Shown piece by piece: positions 36,531 through 48,240 of a stretch of 64,000 nucleotides of DNA (its first letter is position 1; each line of letters starts with the position of its first letter). The DNA comes from Physcia stellaris (taxonomy: Eukaryota; Ascomycota; Lecanoromycetes; Caliciales; Physciaceae): contig JABSSW010000033.1 of the NCBI GenBank assembly GCA_018902385.1, positions 1-64,000 on the forward strand, written 5' to 3'. The notes beneath the pieces were generated by a model. That model saw only the letters and a list, made by a program, of their open reading frames with translations, was not told the origin of the DNA and searched no databases. The position numbers were made by a program, and so were the translations under genes.

Positions 36531-37281
36531 ATGGACCCGGATACCCTATTGGAAGGCGCCTGTTCCTGCGGGCGAAACCACTACATCATTCACACTCCGC
36601 CGCCAGTGAGCCGTCACCTGCAGGTTGTTGTAGATGACAGCGCTGGAAACGGTAAGTTAACGAGCTGACTGTTCGAAGTATACGATAGCTCACGAGTCCG
36701 CAGGTTACCCTCTATCTATTCGAATACCTCTATCCCACTTACAAAGCACCACCTACGCCCTCTACCCCAACGAAACCCACAATACCATTCGTCGCGTCTT
36801 TACACCATACCATGCACCGCATACAAAGAAACACTTCTGTGGATTCTGTGGTACGGCTCTCTCATCCTGGAGCGAGGAGACACCAGAGGATGCCGAATGG
36901 ATCGTGGTCAACCTAAGTAGCCTACGAAATGAGAGTCTCGAGCGTCTACAGGATGCAGGACTGTTATCCGCCCCGGAAGAAGCCAGTAACGAGGCTGTTT
37001 CAGATCAAGAAGCCCCTCGAAATCGCACAGCCGTCACGCGTCGAAGCAGTGATCGAGAAGTGCGGGGCGTTCCTTGGTTTGAGGAAATGGTTGAGGGTAG
37101 TGATCTGGGGAGAATCAAGAGACGGCGAGGCGGAAAGACTAGCACGGATGGTCGTACTAAGTATGAGTGGGAAGTCGTGGAAATAGGTGGTGATGAGGCT
37201 GAAAGCACAGCAACTAGCACTGCTAAGCGGAAACTTGGTGTGATGGGAGCTGAGGATGACGTTGAGATGAGGAGTGGCTAA
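36531..37281 (+). CDS. GFA/CENP-V-fold zinc protein, 232 aa
   Basis: Exons 36,531-36,651 and 36,704-37,281 (intron 52 bases) give 233 codons. The start MDPDTLLEGACSCGRNHY carries the CxCG zinc motif and HFCGFCGTALSSW the second CxxC pair, the pattern of the glutathione-dependent formaldehyde-activating (GFA)/CENP-V or Mss4-like fold. Between them the usual strands are present (FTPYHAPHTKKHFCGFCG). The C-terminal half is charged (IKRRRGGKTSTDGRTKYEW). Members bind zinc; most fungal ones have no proven reaction, so I do not assign an enzyme activity. Confidence 0.85.
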
Positions 37282-37808
37282 CACGTAGACACCGACGCAT
37301 GGTGTCTGGCAGTCACGAGCATTTTCACAATGGTGGAACTTGCGTCTAGCAGAGAGCAACAGGAGCTGAAAAGCGAGACTAATTGGGCTCTACATTGGGG
37401 ACCTCAGTATCACAGGCCTAGGTTATCACTATCTCTTTAACGCATTTATCCATTGAAGAGGAGCCATCTGTGCTCGCTTCGTTTCCCAGTTCTGCTGTAC
37501 TGCCTCTGCTCCTGACCAATGTGTTAAATTGGTGGATGCATGGAATAAGAACGCATCACCTGGATTCAAGAGCTTCAGGAAGACTATTACTCCGAGCTAT
37601 CGGTTTGGAGACATTGCAATCTCTGATAATCTCCCATAATGCGGGGCGCCTGATGCAGGAAGCTTCCAGCCGTGTCAAGTGTCAAACAATCAACGCGTCT
37701 TCCGCCACTATTTATTTTTCGCCTTCCCCTCATAACTCCGTGACTAATGAAACTATCCGCAAGCCAGCGAGCCAAACCAGAGAAAGCCGTGGCTTTCTGC
37801 AATTGAGT

Positions 37809-40800
37809 ATGGGGAAGCTGTCTGATATCACGATGAATGCGAGCAATACCGGCAAACGTTTATCGACTGCCTCCACAGGATATCAAACCCTCGGTGACAC
37901 GCCTCCAATCGAGGATTTGCTTGGCACCAAAACACCGCGCTTCATGTCCCCAACGGTCTCGTCCACAAAACAAGTCAACCCCAGAACTTCCAACTCCAGA
38001 AGCGCTTCCTCAACGCCATTGTCTTCCTCTGCCAAGGCACGAGCAAGCGGTAATTGGATGTCGTCTGCTGCCAAACGAGTGGGTTTCAATCGTTCCAGCG
38101 ACGGAACACCTCGTTCCAGGAAAGAAGCCTTCTCCAAACAACCCAAGGCACTTAGCTTTCCGGACAAGGTATGTCTATCATCCATTGTACTTCGAGGCCT
38201 ACCTGCTAGAGGCCCAAGTGGATTGGCTCACTTGGACTGTGGAGAACCACGTTGAAGAGTAGGCTGTACTACGAAGTCGCTCAGGCATTGTTCCCATCTC
38301 ATACCCTCGTGCCTGCTCATTGAACGCTCCCATTCACATGGAAAGTCTAGAAATGTTGCTAAGTCGCCTGATAGTTCGCCGCCCCTTCGCACGTCAGCAT
38401 ACCCGACTCCTCGACTTCTCCGTCCACGTCGCCACCGAAACTGGATAAGGCTGCCTTGGACGCAAAACCACTTCCTAGCCCACCAGTGGCAGAAGTGATG
38501 GACTCTAGTCCTCTCCGACAAAACCGAAGCCTGATTGATGCAAGCGAGAAACCCCTTCGCCGCTCGCCTCCGGGAAAGCCACAGGAGGAAGAAGAATGGC
38601 CAGTGCTGTATCCCGCTCGACCTACAACTCCTGGTACTCTCATGCGGATGACTTCTGAACGTGATGGTGTCCTCGCTACATCTGACAAACCATACCACCA
38701 AGCTGAACGCTATCCTCGCCTGCCCAGCCAAGGTAGCTATGAGCCGACAAGTGGCGTTGAGAAGAAACAGGACCCAAAGGTGGCCTCAAATCACCAAATT
38801 CAGCGCAAGAAACTTTCCTCGCCTAATCTCCGTACAAACTCTCCGGCTACGAAGCATGTTGAGCAGACAAACAAAGAGAATAACCGTCCCGGTACCACGC
38901 TTCACCACAGTGCTATTGCTCCAAACATCAAGCCCAGCAGTCCCGTTCGCGTAGGAAAACAAACAAGCTCCTCGATGTCATCAACCTATACATCTGACAG
39001 CGCTGTTCAGGGTGAGCGGCTGGCTCCCGCGTCTAAGCCTGCTATGGAGCCTCGTCAGACGAGAACATCATCACTCCGCGCTCGACTTTCCGCTGGAGCA
39101 GTCAAAGATAGTTCTAGCGGCAACAACCAAGCGCTTGGTCATACTGATATCTCCACCACAGCTGAGCCCCCGGCTACAGAGAAGGATTCCAAGCATCGCT
39201 CAACTCCTAAACCACCTGGTGCCTACCCTCTTGCTCCCAAGCCTTCTAAGGACTCCTTACGGGGCAAAAAGCCAGCTCAATTCGTTGCAGGTAGCCGTCG
39301 AGCAACAAGTCGTGGTAGTCTTCGGAGCGAGTCTCGTGCCTCTGCCATATCTACTCAGGCTCAACCACTGGAGAAGGTTACACATGACCATGTAATGCCG
39401 TCGGTGTCACCGCTCGTCGAACCCTCCTTGGATACCGCTAGCAACACAGACAGCATGGCGCCTGAGAATGCCCGTAGAAAAGCTCAATTCCCGTCTTTCG
39501 TCACACCGTCTCAGACATTGTTACACAAGCGGACCAAAAGTTAACCTCCGAGGAGACGAAGTCGTCAGAACTTACGAGCAATGCCAGTTCATCCCATGAC
39601 CAGTTTCTCATCTTTGAAGATAGTAAAGAGAGCCAACCCTTCGCCTCACTTGATGCCATCGAAGAATCTCCGCGTCAAGGATATCACGTTCGACGGCTAT
39701 CTGTGATGTCCCCAGAGCATGGTCCTACGCTCAAGATATCGCCTTCCGCTGACCGTATAATCATGGGTACAGGATCTGACAAAGAGAATGACGAGCCCAA
39801 GAAGAAATCGAAGAGTAATCGGCGTGCCCTCACTCCCCTCGAAATAGGGTCATCTAGTAAGGACAAGCAGTCAACAACAGCAAAAAGCAACCGCCCTCTG
39901 CAAGGACGTCCATCCTCTAGCCATGGTCTTCTCCAATCCACTTCTCGGCGTGGCACGGTTGATAGCGAAAGTCGCGCCAAAAAAGCTCGAAGTGCAGAGA
40001 TTGAATCCTCGCCAACTCTGGCCCGTTTCTCGCAATTGAGTACCACGACTCAAAAGCCCAGCCGAAAGAACACAGATACATCTATTGATGATCCATTCTA
40101 CGATGCTCAGTCGTCAATTGAGAAGCGCAGCTCCCGTCTGAGTGCACCTGACCACCGGATTGCTCAACACGAGGGCACAGCGGCAGTCGAAGAGCCCGAA
40201 TGGGTGGCTCCGGTCCAAAAGCACCTCGGTCTGACTGCAGATAGCGATGCTATGCTCAACCCTTCAGATGTCCAATCTATGATGACTCACGATGAGAACG
40301 CTATTGACTCTGTTACGGCAGACATCCTCTCAATGATTAGTCATGATGACCGGCAAGACGCTAGCCTCGAAGCCACGCAGCCTGGTGTTACAAAGGCGAA
40401 TCACGCTGCTGTTGAGCTTCAAGCTGATGAAACCATTGCTAAGAACATCTCGACGAGGTTTTCGGCGCCTTCGCCAGCCACTCCAGAACAATCAGGTACC
40501 GCTGCGGGCAGCTCGCGTTCCGGTAGTCTACCTCCGCGAAGCTCTTCCCGTACTACTCATCCAGACTTCATAAGCAATAAGCATACTCCCACATCACCTC
40601 TTGGTAATAAAGAGAATGTACCCGAGGCGTTCACCGAACGCCAAAACCGCCTTGGTAGTCTCCGCGGCCATGGAACCTCTCAGATTGACTATGCAGATCC
40701 AGTCAATCGTAACTCGACTCGCAGCTCTGTGGCTCGCGAGTCCAACAAGTCACAAGGCTCTGTCTCAAAAGGTATGCTGTCAAACATCAAGGGCCTATTT

Positions 40801-41316
40801 CACAAGCGTTCAGCCGACGAGCCGATCCCAGGTTCACACAGAAATGGCAAAAAGCACAAGCAGCATAAAGCCTCTGTCACAGCCAATGGTAGCCCATTCC
40901 CGCCTATTTCCGAGATACACCCTGTGCATAGGCCGACTCTCTCCTCTGCCCGCCGTTCCAATGCCAGAGGTCCAAAGTCCTCGCTACCGGAGATTGGTAC
41001 GCATGCCCCACCCACTCCGGCCTTCAACTCCCCCGCTCCGTCCGAGCTCGCCACTACCACGACAATGGCAATGCAGATCCTCGAATCCGCACGCAGGGAG
41101 AGTTCCAGTCCTAAGAAAGAGCGACTATTGGAGGTAGGCAAGATCTTAGTCGATGCAATCACCCAAGCACGTGACGCTGAGAAAGCGTTCGAGGAAGCGA
41201 AGCATGCTGCCCGTAAAGCTGAAATCAGCTACGAGCTATGTAAGAGGAGTGTTAGTGATGTCAAAAAAGTTGTTGAGCAGTGGAGGGATGAGATTGGCCG
41301 GGGTTCCTCTGGCTGA
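37809..41316 (+). CDS. Large disordered protein with three KEN boxes and a C-terminal coiled coil
   Basis: Exon 1 is 37,809-38,168 (MGKLSDITMNASNTG); exon 2 starts at 38,375 after an intron of about 206 bases and runs to 41,316. About 1,100 residues, almost entirely Ser/Thr/Pro-rich. KEN triplets are encoded at 38,873-38,881 (NKENNRP), 39,781-39,789 (DKENDEP) and 40,609-40,617 (NKENVPE). The last 80 residues are a helical segment (RLLEVGKILVDAITQARDAE, then KKVVEQWRDEIGR). At about 39,535 the frame changes: the first frame stops at 39,544, while coding texture continues one frame over (ADQKLTSEETKSSELTSN) with no possible intron. A single missing base next to AAGCGG would explain it. Family unknown to me. 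Confidence 0.78.
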
Positions 41317-42834
41317 CAGGGATAAGAAGAGGCGTACGTCTGGGACGCACGAGCATTGGAGATTGGAAGAGCTATGGTGGGCAAACAAAAGAATGACTGA
41401 CGATCTGCTAATATGCAACTCGCTTTAGCTACGGCTTCGCGACTGGAGAGGTTTACGGATTCCTTAAACCGACTGATGCTTGCTTGCTAGATTCTTTTCT
41501 ATTGTCAACGATTGCTGCACTGTTCTTGTTGGGGCTGGGTTATTCATCACAGCATGTTTGACCGAAAGTAGCTCTGTTGGCCACTAATTTGTTACCCACT
41601 TGCTCCGAGGCAAAAATCTTGCTAGCTAATGCTGCTGGTATAATGAGGGACGAGCGATGGACATGAGCGTTCGCTAGATTTCTTTAGATGTCGCGCAGTT
41701 GCATAAATGTACTAACGGAAGTCACACATCAATGTACGTTTCACACATGAATTCTCCTGGTTGGGTGAAATCTGCTGCTGTTAATTCAACAAATTGTGTC
41801 TGTGGACTCCCACTGAGGAAAACAGTGTGAAATAAAACGAACAATCAATGAGATCGAGATTCCTACTGTTCATTACATTGAAAGATATGTGATACAGTCG
41901 ATGCTTCAGAAAAGAACCGCCTATCGAGATGATCTCTACACCTAGACTGATCCAGAGCGGAATTCTTCTCCTTTGATTCAATATTCCAGAATCATCATTC
42001 AAGAGAAAACGTCAAACTTTTCATCGTTGCATCCCATCTTCTGCCACCTTCTACCCCTTCAAACTCCCTGCTTATTCTCCTCCTCATCATTCCATCTGCT
42101 TATCCATATTCCAATCAATATTATCTCTCCTCTGTGACCGCCACTTTCTATATCCTTAGAGAAACCGAGCGGGGCGCAGTCGGCATCAGTAAGAATTCTT
42201 CCTTTTTAGATAATGTCTTTCCAATCTTGTTACATGATAATGGACATGTTCAAAGAAAGATGATACTTCAACAATTAACATCAACCTTGTTGTAGTTGGA
42301 AAAGAGACGATTTCAGTATCTCACGGTAAGAGTAGACGATCAAAAACCAGCAACATCACGGCGTTCCCTAGATCCGTCCTCTCGTTTACTCCCCTCCGAA
42401 AGTCGGCTATAACTTAATTATCCTAATCGTTCGTTCCTGGACGCTATACATAAACAGCTGATTCGGAATGAGATGTTAATGTGGCAGAGCATGACGGGAG
42501 CTGGCGAGAGTTGACACCGGCGAGCAAGAACAATATAGATAGGTCCAGTGCACAGGCTTGAAGCTGAGATATTACAACCAGACACGACTCTCCTAGTAGA
42601 GATTGATAGAGAGCAGCCTTCGTGCTTATGGTTAGTCTATGGCGATTGTCTGATTGAGTCGAAGATGAAAGCTTACTGTGCCTAATACACTGATTGGCTA
42701 GCGGTTGAGAGACGCTGACGTAATCGATGTGCGGCTATGTTCCGCTATTCATCGAACGAAGATCCATTATGAGCTAAGCAAGCTCGAGCTCACCCAGACA
42801 TTCAGATCCACATATTCTCCTCCTAATCCACATC
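41317..42834. other. Intergenic, about 1.5 kb, no gene seen
   Basis: AT content rises mildly and only short frames occur. This is one of the longer gene-free gaps and probably carries the mcr1 promoter; I see no RNA gene. Confidence 0.5.
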
Positions 42835-44178
42835 ATGTTCGCTCGAAGTACCTTCAGGGCAGCCCAGCCTCTGAAGCTTGTAAGTTCTTTCCTAACCGCG
42901 TCTTGTCCATTTGGCACTCAGTGGCCTTATATATCCCAGATCTCTTACTAATAAACATCATCCACAGCACGCGCGGCGATACGCCACCGAAGGAGCTTCA
43001 GCCGGCAGCTCTAGTAGTATACTATATCTGGGCCTCGGTGCGGTCGCGTTGGGTGGTGGATATTATTACTACGCAGCCACAGACCCTGCCAAAGGCAAAA
43101 AGCTACCACCGCCAGGAGAACACAAGGACGACTCGGATGCACAAAATAAGGGCAAGAGTCCGAATTCGGTGTTCAAGGGGGGAGATCAGGGGTTTGTGGA
43201 TCTGAAGCTGGAGAGTGTGGAGGAGATCAATCATAATACGAAAAAACTCCGTTTCGCGCTGCCGGAGAAGGACGATGTCTCTGGGCTGCATATCGCTTGT
43301 ACGTGGCATCTATTGAAAATGGTGGTGCCAGGGTAGGATGGGATGGCTGATATAACATATAGCGGCGCTTCTCACCAAGTACAAAGGACCTGAGATGGAG
43401 AAGGTGAGTCACTATTAGTCCCATGATCATTCGGGCGAAGCTGATCGAAGAATAGCCAGTGCTGCGACCCTACACACCTACAAGCGACGAAGGTTAGAAT
43501 AACCTTAAAGCGTATCGGTTCACCGCATCGCTGACTCTGTGCAGACGCCAAGGGGCACATCGACTTCGTGATCAAGAAATACCCGGACGGACCAATGTCA
43601 AGTCACATGCACAACATGAACCCGGGTCAAAGATTAGACTTCAAAGGACCTCTACCCAAATATCCTTGGGAAGCCAACAAACACGACCACATCGCCCTGA
43701 TAGCCGGAGGAACGGGCATCACACCGTAAGCCCCCCCTCTTCCCTCCTTTCCACACCGAAACTTACCGCCTCCCCCTTTCCTGTGTACAGGATGTACCAG
43801 CTCTGCCGCGCAATCTTCAAAAACCCCGACGACAAAACCAAAGTCACCCTCGTCTTCGGCAACATCGCCGAAGAAGACATCCTCCTGAAACGCGAGTTCG
43901 AGGCCCTGGAGAACGAATACCCGCAGCGCTTCCGCGCCTTCTACGTCCTCGACCAGCCGACCGAGAACTGGATGCAGGGAAAAGGCAGGATCACGAAGGA
44001 GCTGCTCAAGACCGTGCTGCCGGAGCCGAAGGAGAAGAATATTAAGCTTTTTGTGTGTGGCCCGCCGGGGCTGTATAAAGCCATCAGCGGGGTCAAGCCG
44101 AAGCCGGCGGATCAGGGGGAGTTGGAGGGGTATTTGAAGGAGATGGGGTATGCGAAGGAACAGGTTTATAAATTTTGA
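42835..44178 (+). CDS. mcr1: Mitochondrial NADH-cytochrome b5 reductase (Mcr1), 340 aa
   Basis: Six exons (42,835-42,879; 42,968-43,298; 43,363-43,403; 43,456-43,492; 43,545-43,725; 43,791-44,178) join to 341 codons. A basic N-terminus ([20 protein letters not shown]) and one membrane segment ([19 protein letters not shown]) target the mitochondrial outer membrane/intermembrane space. The FAD-binding motif RPYTPTS falls at residues 143-149, the NADH-binding GGTGITP at about 206-212 and CGPPG near 300. The enzyme passes electrons from NADH via FAD to cytochrome b5 or to sterol and antioxidant pathways. The protein looks complete and ends in the classic VYKF-type tail. Confidence 0.97.
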
Positions 44179-44487
44179 GGTATGGGTGGAGTCTGAGGGT
44201 GGATGATTTGATGTACCAAAATGCATTGCGAGTAGACCGGTCTTTAGAACTCTTTTCTCGTTCTCGACTTTTGTCTCTTGTGTCGTCGAACAGGCAGCCG
44301 AGGGACTCCACCTCAACGGATAAGGTACACGCACTTGACCCCGACGAACAACCACAGCCTGAGAACGGCAATACCTGGTCCAAAATGCCAATTGTCCTTT
44401 CTGCCGCCTATCTTCCCTCCCTACAATCTACCTCTCCGATCTGACACCCCACACCTTCCCCCATTCTACGCACCTCCCCTCCCCCTT

Positions 44488-45528
44488 TTATCTCCCCCAC
44501 CCCCAAACCCCCACCAACACCTCACCTCCCCCTCCCATCCCCCTCCCATCGCCCTCATCGTCCCCGCCACTTCTCCCACCCCAACCAACCCCGCCCCCGC
44601 CCCCACCCCCACCCCCACCACCCCAATCCTCCCACCCAACCTCCTCCCCCTGCTCCAACAGCTCCAGCCCGCCCTCCCTTAATCTATCTCTTAGCTCATG
44701 CACCTGTGGGAGATACGCAGTACGAAGCGGGAGTTCAATCACGACGATCGGTGGCTGTGCTTGTGGATGAGGTGGCGCTAAATGGCTCAAGATCGTGCGC
44801 ACGAGCCACGCCGGGTGCGAGGGGGAGTAGAGCGGGTCGGAGGACAGGATGAGATCGTATTTCCCACCCTTCTCTGCGATTGGGGAGTTGGGGCTATCAT
44901 CCTGGGGCAGGGGAATACTATTCTCTTCTCCACCTCCTTCTTGCGTATTACCGCCGTCTCCGTTCGAGTGGCTATGAGCGGGAGGAGCGGACCAATCCAA
45001 TTCCCGCACCTCTGGCATATTGTGGTCCGGGGGGAAGTTGTTGAGGCGGACGTTTTTGGTCAGGTTGGCGAGGATGGGGGGGAGGTCTGTGAGGTGCACT
45101 TTCGCGCGGGGGAGCAGGAAGGCGGCGGTGAGGCCTAGGAGGCCTGTGCCGGAGCCGAGTTCGAGGATGCGGAGGGGTGGGGAGTGTGGGGGAGGGAGGA
45201 GATAGGAATTGAGGAGGGTGGGCAGTCGGCGCGCGAGGAGGTAGGACGAGAGCCAGGTTTTGTGGCCTAGGTTGTCGGCTGTGAGGGTTGGTTCGTGGAG
45301 GGTTATGTGGAGGGGATTGGGAGGTGAGGTGTTGAGAGGGTTGGGGGTGGTGGGGGAAGAGGGATGGTGAAGGTGCGGGTTTGGGTTGGGCGGGCTGTTG
45401 GGTAGGGGGAGGTTAGCTGGTTGGAAGAATATGGAGGGGGGAAAGTGGTAGATGTGACGGTAAGATTTTGAAATTAAAAGGGACTGAGGTGAAGATGAAA
45501 CTTTTGTGAGATGGTATGGAGTGGCCAA
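44488..45528 (-). CDS. Family-16 (METTL21/FAM86-type) S-adenosylmethionine methyltransferase, 346 aa
   Basis: Single exon, start MATPYHLTKVSSSPQSLLI. The segment TADNLGHKTWLSSYLLA is the conserved pre-motif of fungal family-16 protein methyltransferases. Motif I is RILELGSGTGLLGLTAA, an acidic loop follows (HLTDLPPIL), and SSDPLYSP replaces the usual DxxY. Members of the group methylate lysine on translation factors or other proteins (yeast Efm2-like is possible); the substrate cannot be read here. A run of about eleven Gly with further Gly-rich sequence (EDWGGGGGG...) precedes the last conserved strand (GEVLVGVWGWGR). It looks like a recent low-complexity expansion. Confidence 0.85.
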   Translation of the reverse strand: MATPYHLTKVSSSPQSLLISKSYRHIYHFPPSIFFQPANLPLPNSPPNPNPHLHHPSSPTTPNPLNTSPPNPLHITLHEPTLTADNLGHKTWLSSYLLARRLPTLLNSYLLPPPHSPPLRILELGSGTGLLGLTAAFLLPRAKVHLTDLPPILANLTKNVRLNNFPPDHNMPEVRELDWSAPPAHSHSNGDGGNTQEGGGEENSIPLPQDDSPNSPIAEKGGKYDLILSSDPLYSPSHPAWLVRTILSHLAPPHPQAQPPIVVIELPLRTAYLPQVHELRDRLREGGLELLEQGEEVGWEDWGGGGGGGGGGGVGWGGRSGGDDEGDGRGMGGGGEVLVGVWGWGR

Positions 45529-45844
45529 ATATGGCTGAGCAAAGAAACGGGATGTTTATTGTGTAGGCATGAAAAGAAGATATTCATAGGAGTAAGCATA
45601 GTATAGTTGAGATAAGTCTACAGCATAATCGTGGTTCAGGATCATCACTAAAACTCGTTAAGGGAGGCCTGGCCTTGTAATGGGCTTTCTGACCCACGAT
45701 TAAACTGAGATATGTCTAATGTACTCCTCTCGAATCGCTTTTGAATCGTTACTGAATGAGCAAAAGCAAGCTTCTCACCTTACTTTGCATTGCATTAAGT
45801 AAAGAAGGTGTGACAATGTATGAAAATTGTGCGAGGAGAAGACT

Positions 45845-46234
45845 TCAGTCCAGCTCACCAGTACGCCCCGACCTCTCGCTCAGTCGAGCACTAGCCATCT
45901 CCCACACCTGCTCGCGCACATGCTCGTCTTCAATCCAGCGAAGCTGACTCGCTATGATAGAAGTGAGATACTGAGGTATACCATCTTCATCGATAGCGAC
46001 TGTGCTATCCGGGCCTTTGCTGCATTTTTCGGACTCTGAGCTCCATGCTGTGGCTTTGATTGTTAGTTTGGTCAGAGTGTCGAAAAGGATGGGCGCTGAT
46101 GGCCGTGTGTATAATTGTGGGAGGTCGAGGACTAGCACTGTTGCTCAGTGCTCGTCGTTCTTTCAACAGTTGGTAAGATAGTTCGTACCATGGATCGGTG
46201 CATCATACGAGAAGACAGGACAATCGTCAGTCAT
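45845..46234 (-). CDS. Small conserved fungal protein, two exons, 112 aa
   Basis: Exon 1 is 46,189-46,234 (MTDDCPVFSYDAPIH) and exon 2 is 45,845-46,137 (LVLDLPQLYTRPSAPILFD and IPQYLTSIIASQLRWIED, then VREQVWEMASARLSERSGR). Splice signals are GTACGA and CAG. A GTGAGC donor in the last codons hints that a further 3' exon may exist. I know of no function. The first ATG lies about 90 bases from the MITE. Confidence 0.65.
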
Positions 46235-46323
46235 ATTGAAAGAGCCAGGCCTGGAATGATATCGAAGATAGGTGGCTTCGTGTGTGGATCAAAGACTTCG
46301 AGGGTTGTACGTTCAAATCAATA

Positions 46324-46770
46324 GGGGTCGTCAGAGTAACTTTTTCGACCTCGCAGACCTCGCAGACCTCGCAAGCAGTAGTTCCCGCACCTTAGCGTGT
46401 CTGCAGAATAATTTCATCGGATCAGAGCCGACGCTAAAATCAGAGTTAACAAGCCTTACGAGTACTCGTAATGCTCGTTAGCTAATCGGTCTCTCGAGAC
46501 CGATTAGAGCTCGTTAACTTCGCAAATGTCGCATTCAACAACACATTTCATCGCACAACAATACACGTATTCGATTGCTTTATGAACATCATTGTATATG
46601 TTATTTGAAATGTATCTTGTCATTAATATTTATTCACAATGTTACATGTATGTGTCGTCATGTTATTCAGAGAATTTTGATGTTCTTTGGATAAACTGTG
46701 GCATGCCTTTAGCGCCTCCGCACAAAATTGAACCGGAGCGAGAACGAAAAAAAGTTACTCTGACGACCCA
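46324..46770. mobile_element. MITE-like TIR element, 447 bp, TA target duplication
   Basis: The left end GGGGTCGTCAGAGTAACTTT (46,324 on) reappears inverted at the right end (46,748-46,770). About 23 bases match, with one mismatch at the outermost base and a small T-run length difference. TA flanks both ends (46,322-46,323 and 46,771-46,772), as for Tc1/mariner-Fot1-pogo superfamily elements. There is no transposase frame, so it is non-autonomous. Inside lie three tandem TCGCAGACC units (46,347-46,372) and two hairpin-prone palindromes. The near-perfect ends suggest recent activity, and it does not carry the C-to-T signature of the LTR block. Confidence 0.85.
46456..46507. repeat. Two adjacent palindromes inside the MITE
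   Basis: TTACGAGTACTCGTAA at 46,456-46,471 is a perfect 16-base palindrome. CTAATCGGTCTC (46,482-46,493) is followed after two bases by its exact reverse complement (46,496-46,507). GTTAAC sites lie on both sides. Either could extrude as a hairpin. Confidence 0.85.
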
Positions 46771-46972
46771 TAATTAGGCGAATCCGCCTCGGCGCATTTG
46801 AAGACCCCTGAATATGTAGCCAAGAACACCCCGCTTTGGCGTGAAGGCCAGAATACATCATCGTTCGACTCAGTACCATCCACGATGGAGCAGTCAAGCA
46901 CTCTTCTTGGTGAGAGAAGACCTTTTCACAAATTGCGCTTCATGATTCTCCGACAGTTGGAGGGTAGCAACA

Positions 46973-47836
46973 ATGGTCCTCGGTCTTTTAGCCATCACAG
47001 CGCTCCCCACGACCGTCGCTGTGGCTGAGGGTATCTCATCGAGAAACAAGGAGCAAAATGCCGAAGATGACGAGGAGCTCATGCGGAAGTTCACGCTAGA
47101 TTGCTTCTGCGACGCCCAGAGCACAAAACGAGGGGAAGTCCATGGCGGGAGGATAGTGCTTAGAGACGGAAAGGTGAGACAGCACGTGGCAAAGTGGAAC
47201 AGCTGACGAGGCTGTATAAATATGAAAACGTACTGACATGTATCGCAGCTATACATCTCTACAAAGGGAAGCTCTCTATCAGGCTTTCCCTTCACCGGCT
47301 TCTACGTCCAATACCCAGATCCCACACGAACCCCACCACAACTCGGACTCGTGTCATTTATATCCGATAACCCTCCAGCGCTCAATTGGATTTACGTCGA
47401 CAAAGCCACACGGGAGCTTAAATACGGTAATAGGACACAAAGTATAGACCATGAAGTCGGCCCATGGCGCTGGGAAGCCGGTGAAGAAGGAGGACCAGGA
47501 GGAATCACATTTGACGGCGCCGAGGGTGCTGTAGCGGTGGAGACCAACCAAGGCTGGGAGCTCAGATGGGAAGACAGAGACGGGAAAGTGGGCGATATCA
47601 AAGGTCGACGAGTCTTGAATGTCAGTCTTGAAAGAAGGTTTATTGAGGAGCCGGTGAAGGTCGAAGAGCCGGGTGATAAAGGGGCAGAGAAGAAGGCAGC
47701 CGGGAAGACGGATGGGAAGTTTGAGGTCACCTCGACGACGGTGCAGAAGGATAAAGATAGCGATAAGCCGGCTACGAAGACTGAGAGGAAGCTGGAGCTT
47801 ACGAGGAGCAGTAAGACGACTGAGGTAGGTACATAG
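46973..47836 (+). CDS. Conserved fungal protein with N-terminal signal or anchor, 262 aa
   Basis: Exons 46,973-47,173 and 47,249-47,836 give 263 codons. The N-terminus (MVLGLLAITALPTTVAVAEG) is hydrophobic and could be a signal peptide. The central part (LDCFCDAQSTKRGEVHGGR, FPFTGFYVQYPDPTRTPPQ, PALNWIYVDKATRELKYGNR, GPWRWE) is conserved among filamentous fungi as far as I recall. The C-terminus is charged and low-complexity (GDKGAEKKAAGKTDGK). A GTAGGT site at the stop codon might allow a further exon. Function unknown. Confidence 0.75.
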
Positions 47837-47929
47837 GAAAATATCATTCTGACCAGGCCAGGTAATGTTTGCGAGAGACAAAACATTTGGCTGCCGGTTG
47901 CCATGTTGCCATAATTCTACGACCCAGGG

Positions 47930-48180
47930 TCAGGAACAAGTTGGGATTGAAGCCCTATTCGCCGGCTAGTAGCCAACAAACCTTACTTCAAGATCATCGC
48001 GAAGATTGACAAAGGCATCATGACCTGAAAAACCCAAACCTGTGTCTGGGGCTGCATTGACATTGTTGATAGCCTCGATAACAGGGACGTAGGTCATGGA
48101 CACGAGTAGAATACCAGTCGGTCGACTTGTCTGCAAACGTGGTAACTTTTCCTATAAGAATATCAGCAGAATCGCTAGAA
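47930..48180 (-). pseudogene. Coding-like fragment, possibly a gene remnant
   Basis: One minus frame reads TGILLVSMTYVPVIEAINN then APDTGLGFSGHDAFVNLRDD, ending near a GTAAGG donor at about 47,985, with an AG acceptor near 48,150. It looks like an internal exon, but no matching neighbours were found. Either a remnant or part of an unresolved gene. Confidence 0.3.
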
Positions 48181-48240
48181 TAGACATATCTGAAGGGTTG
48201 TCAGACACGACGCGGAAAATTAATTCGCCACTATGAATAT

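Noticed and set aside
46295-46325. GTTCAAATC resembling a tRNA B-box beside the MITE
   Set aside because: No matching A-box or cloverleaf stems upstream.
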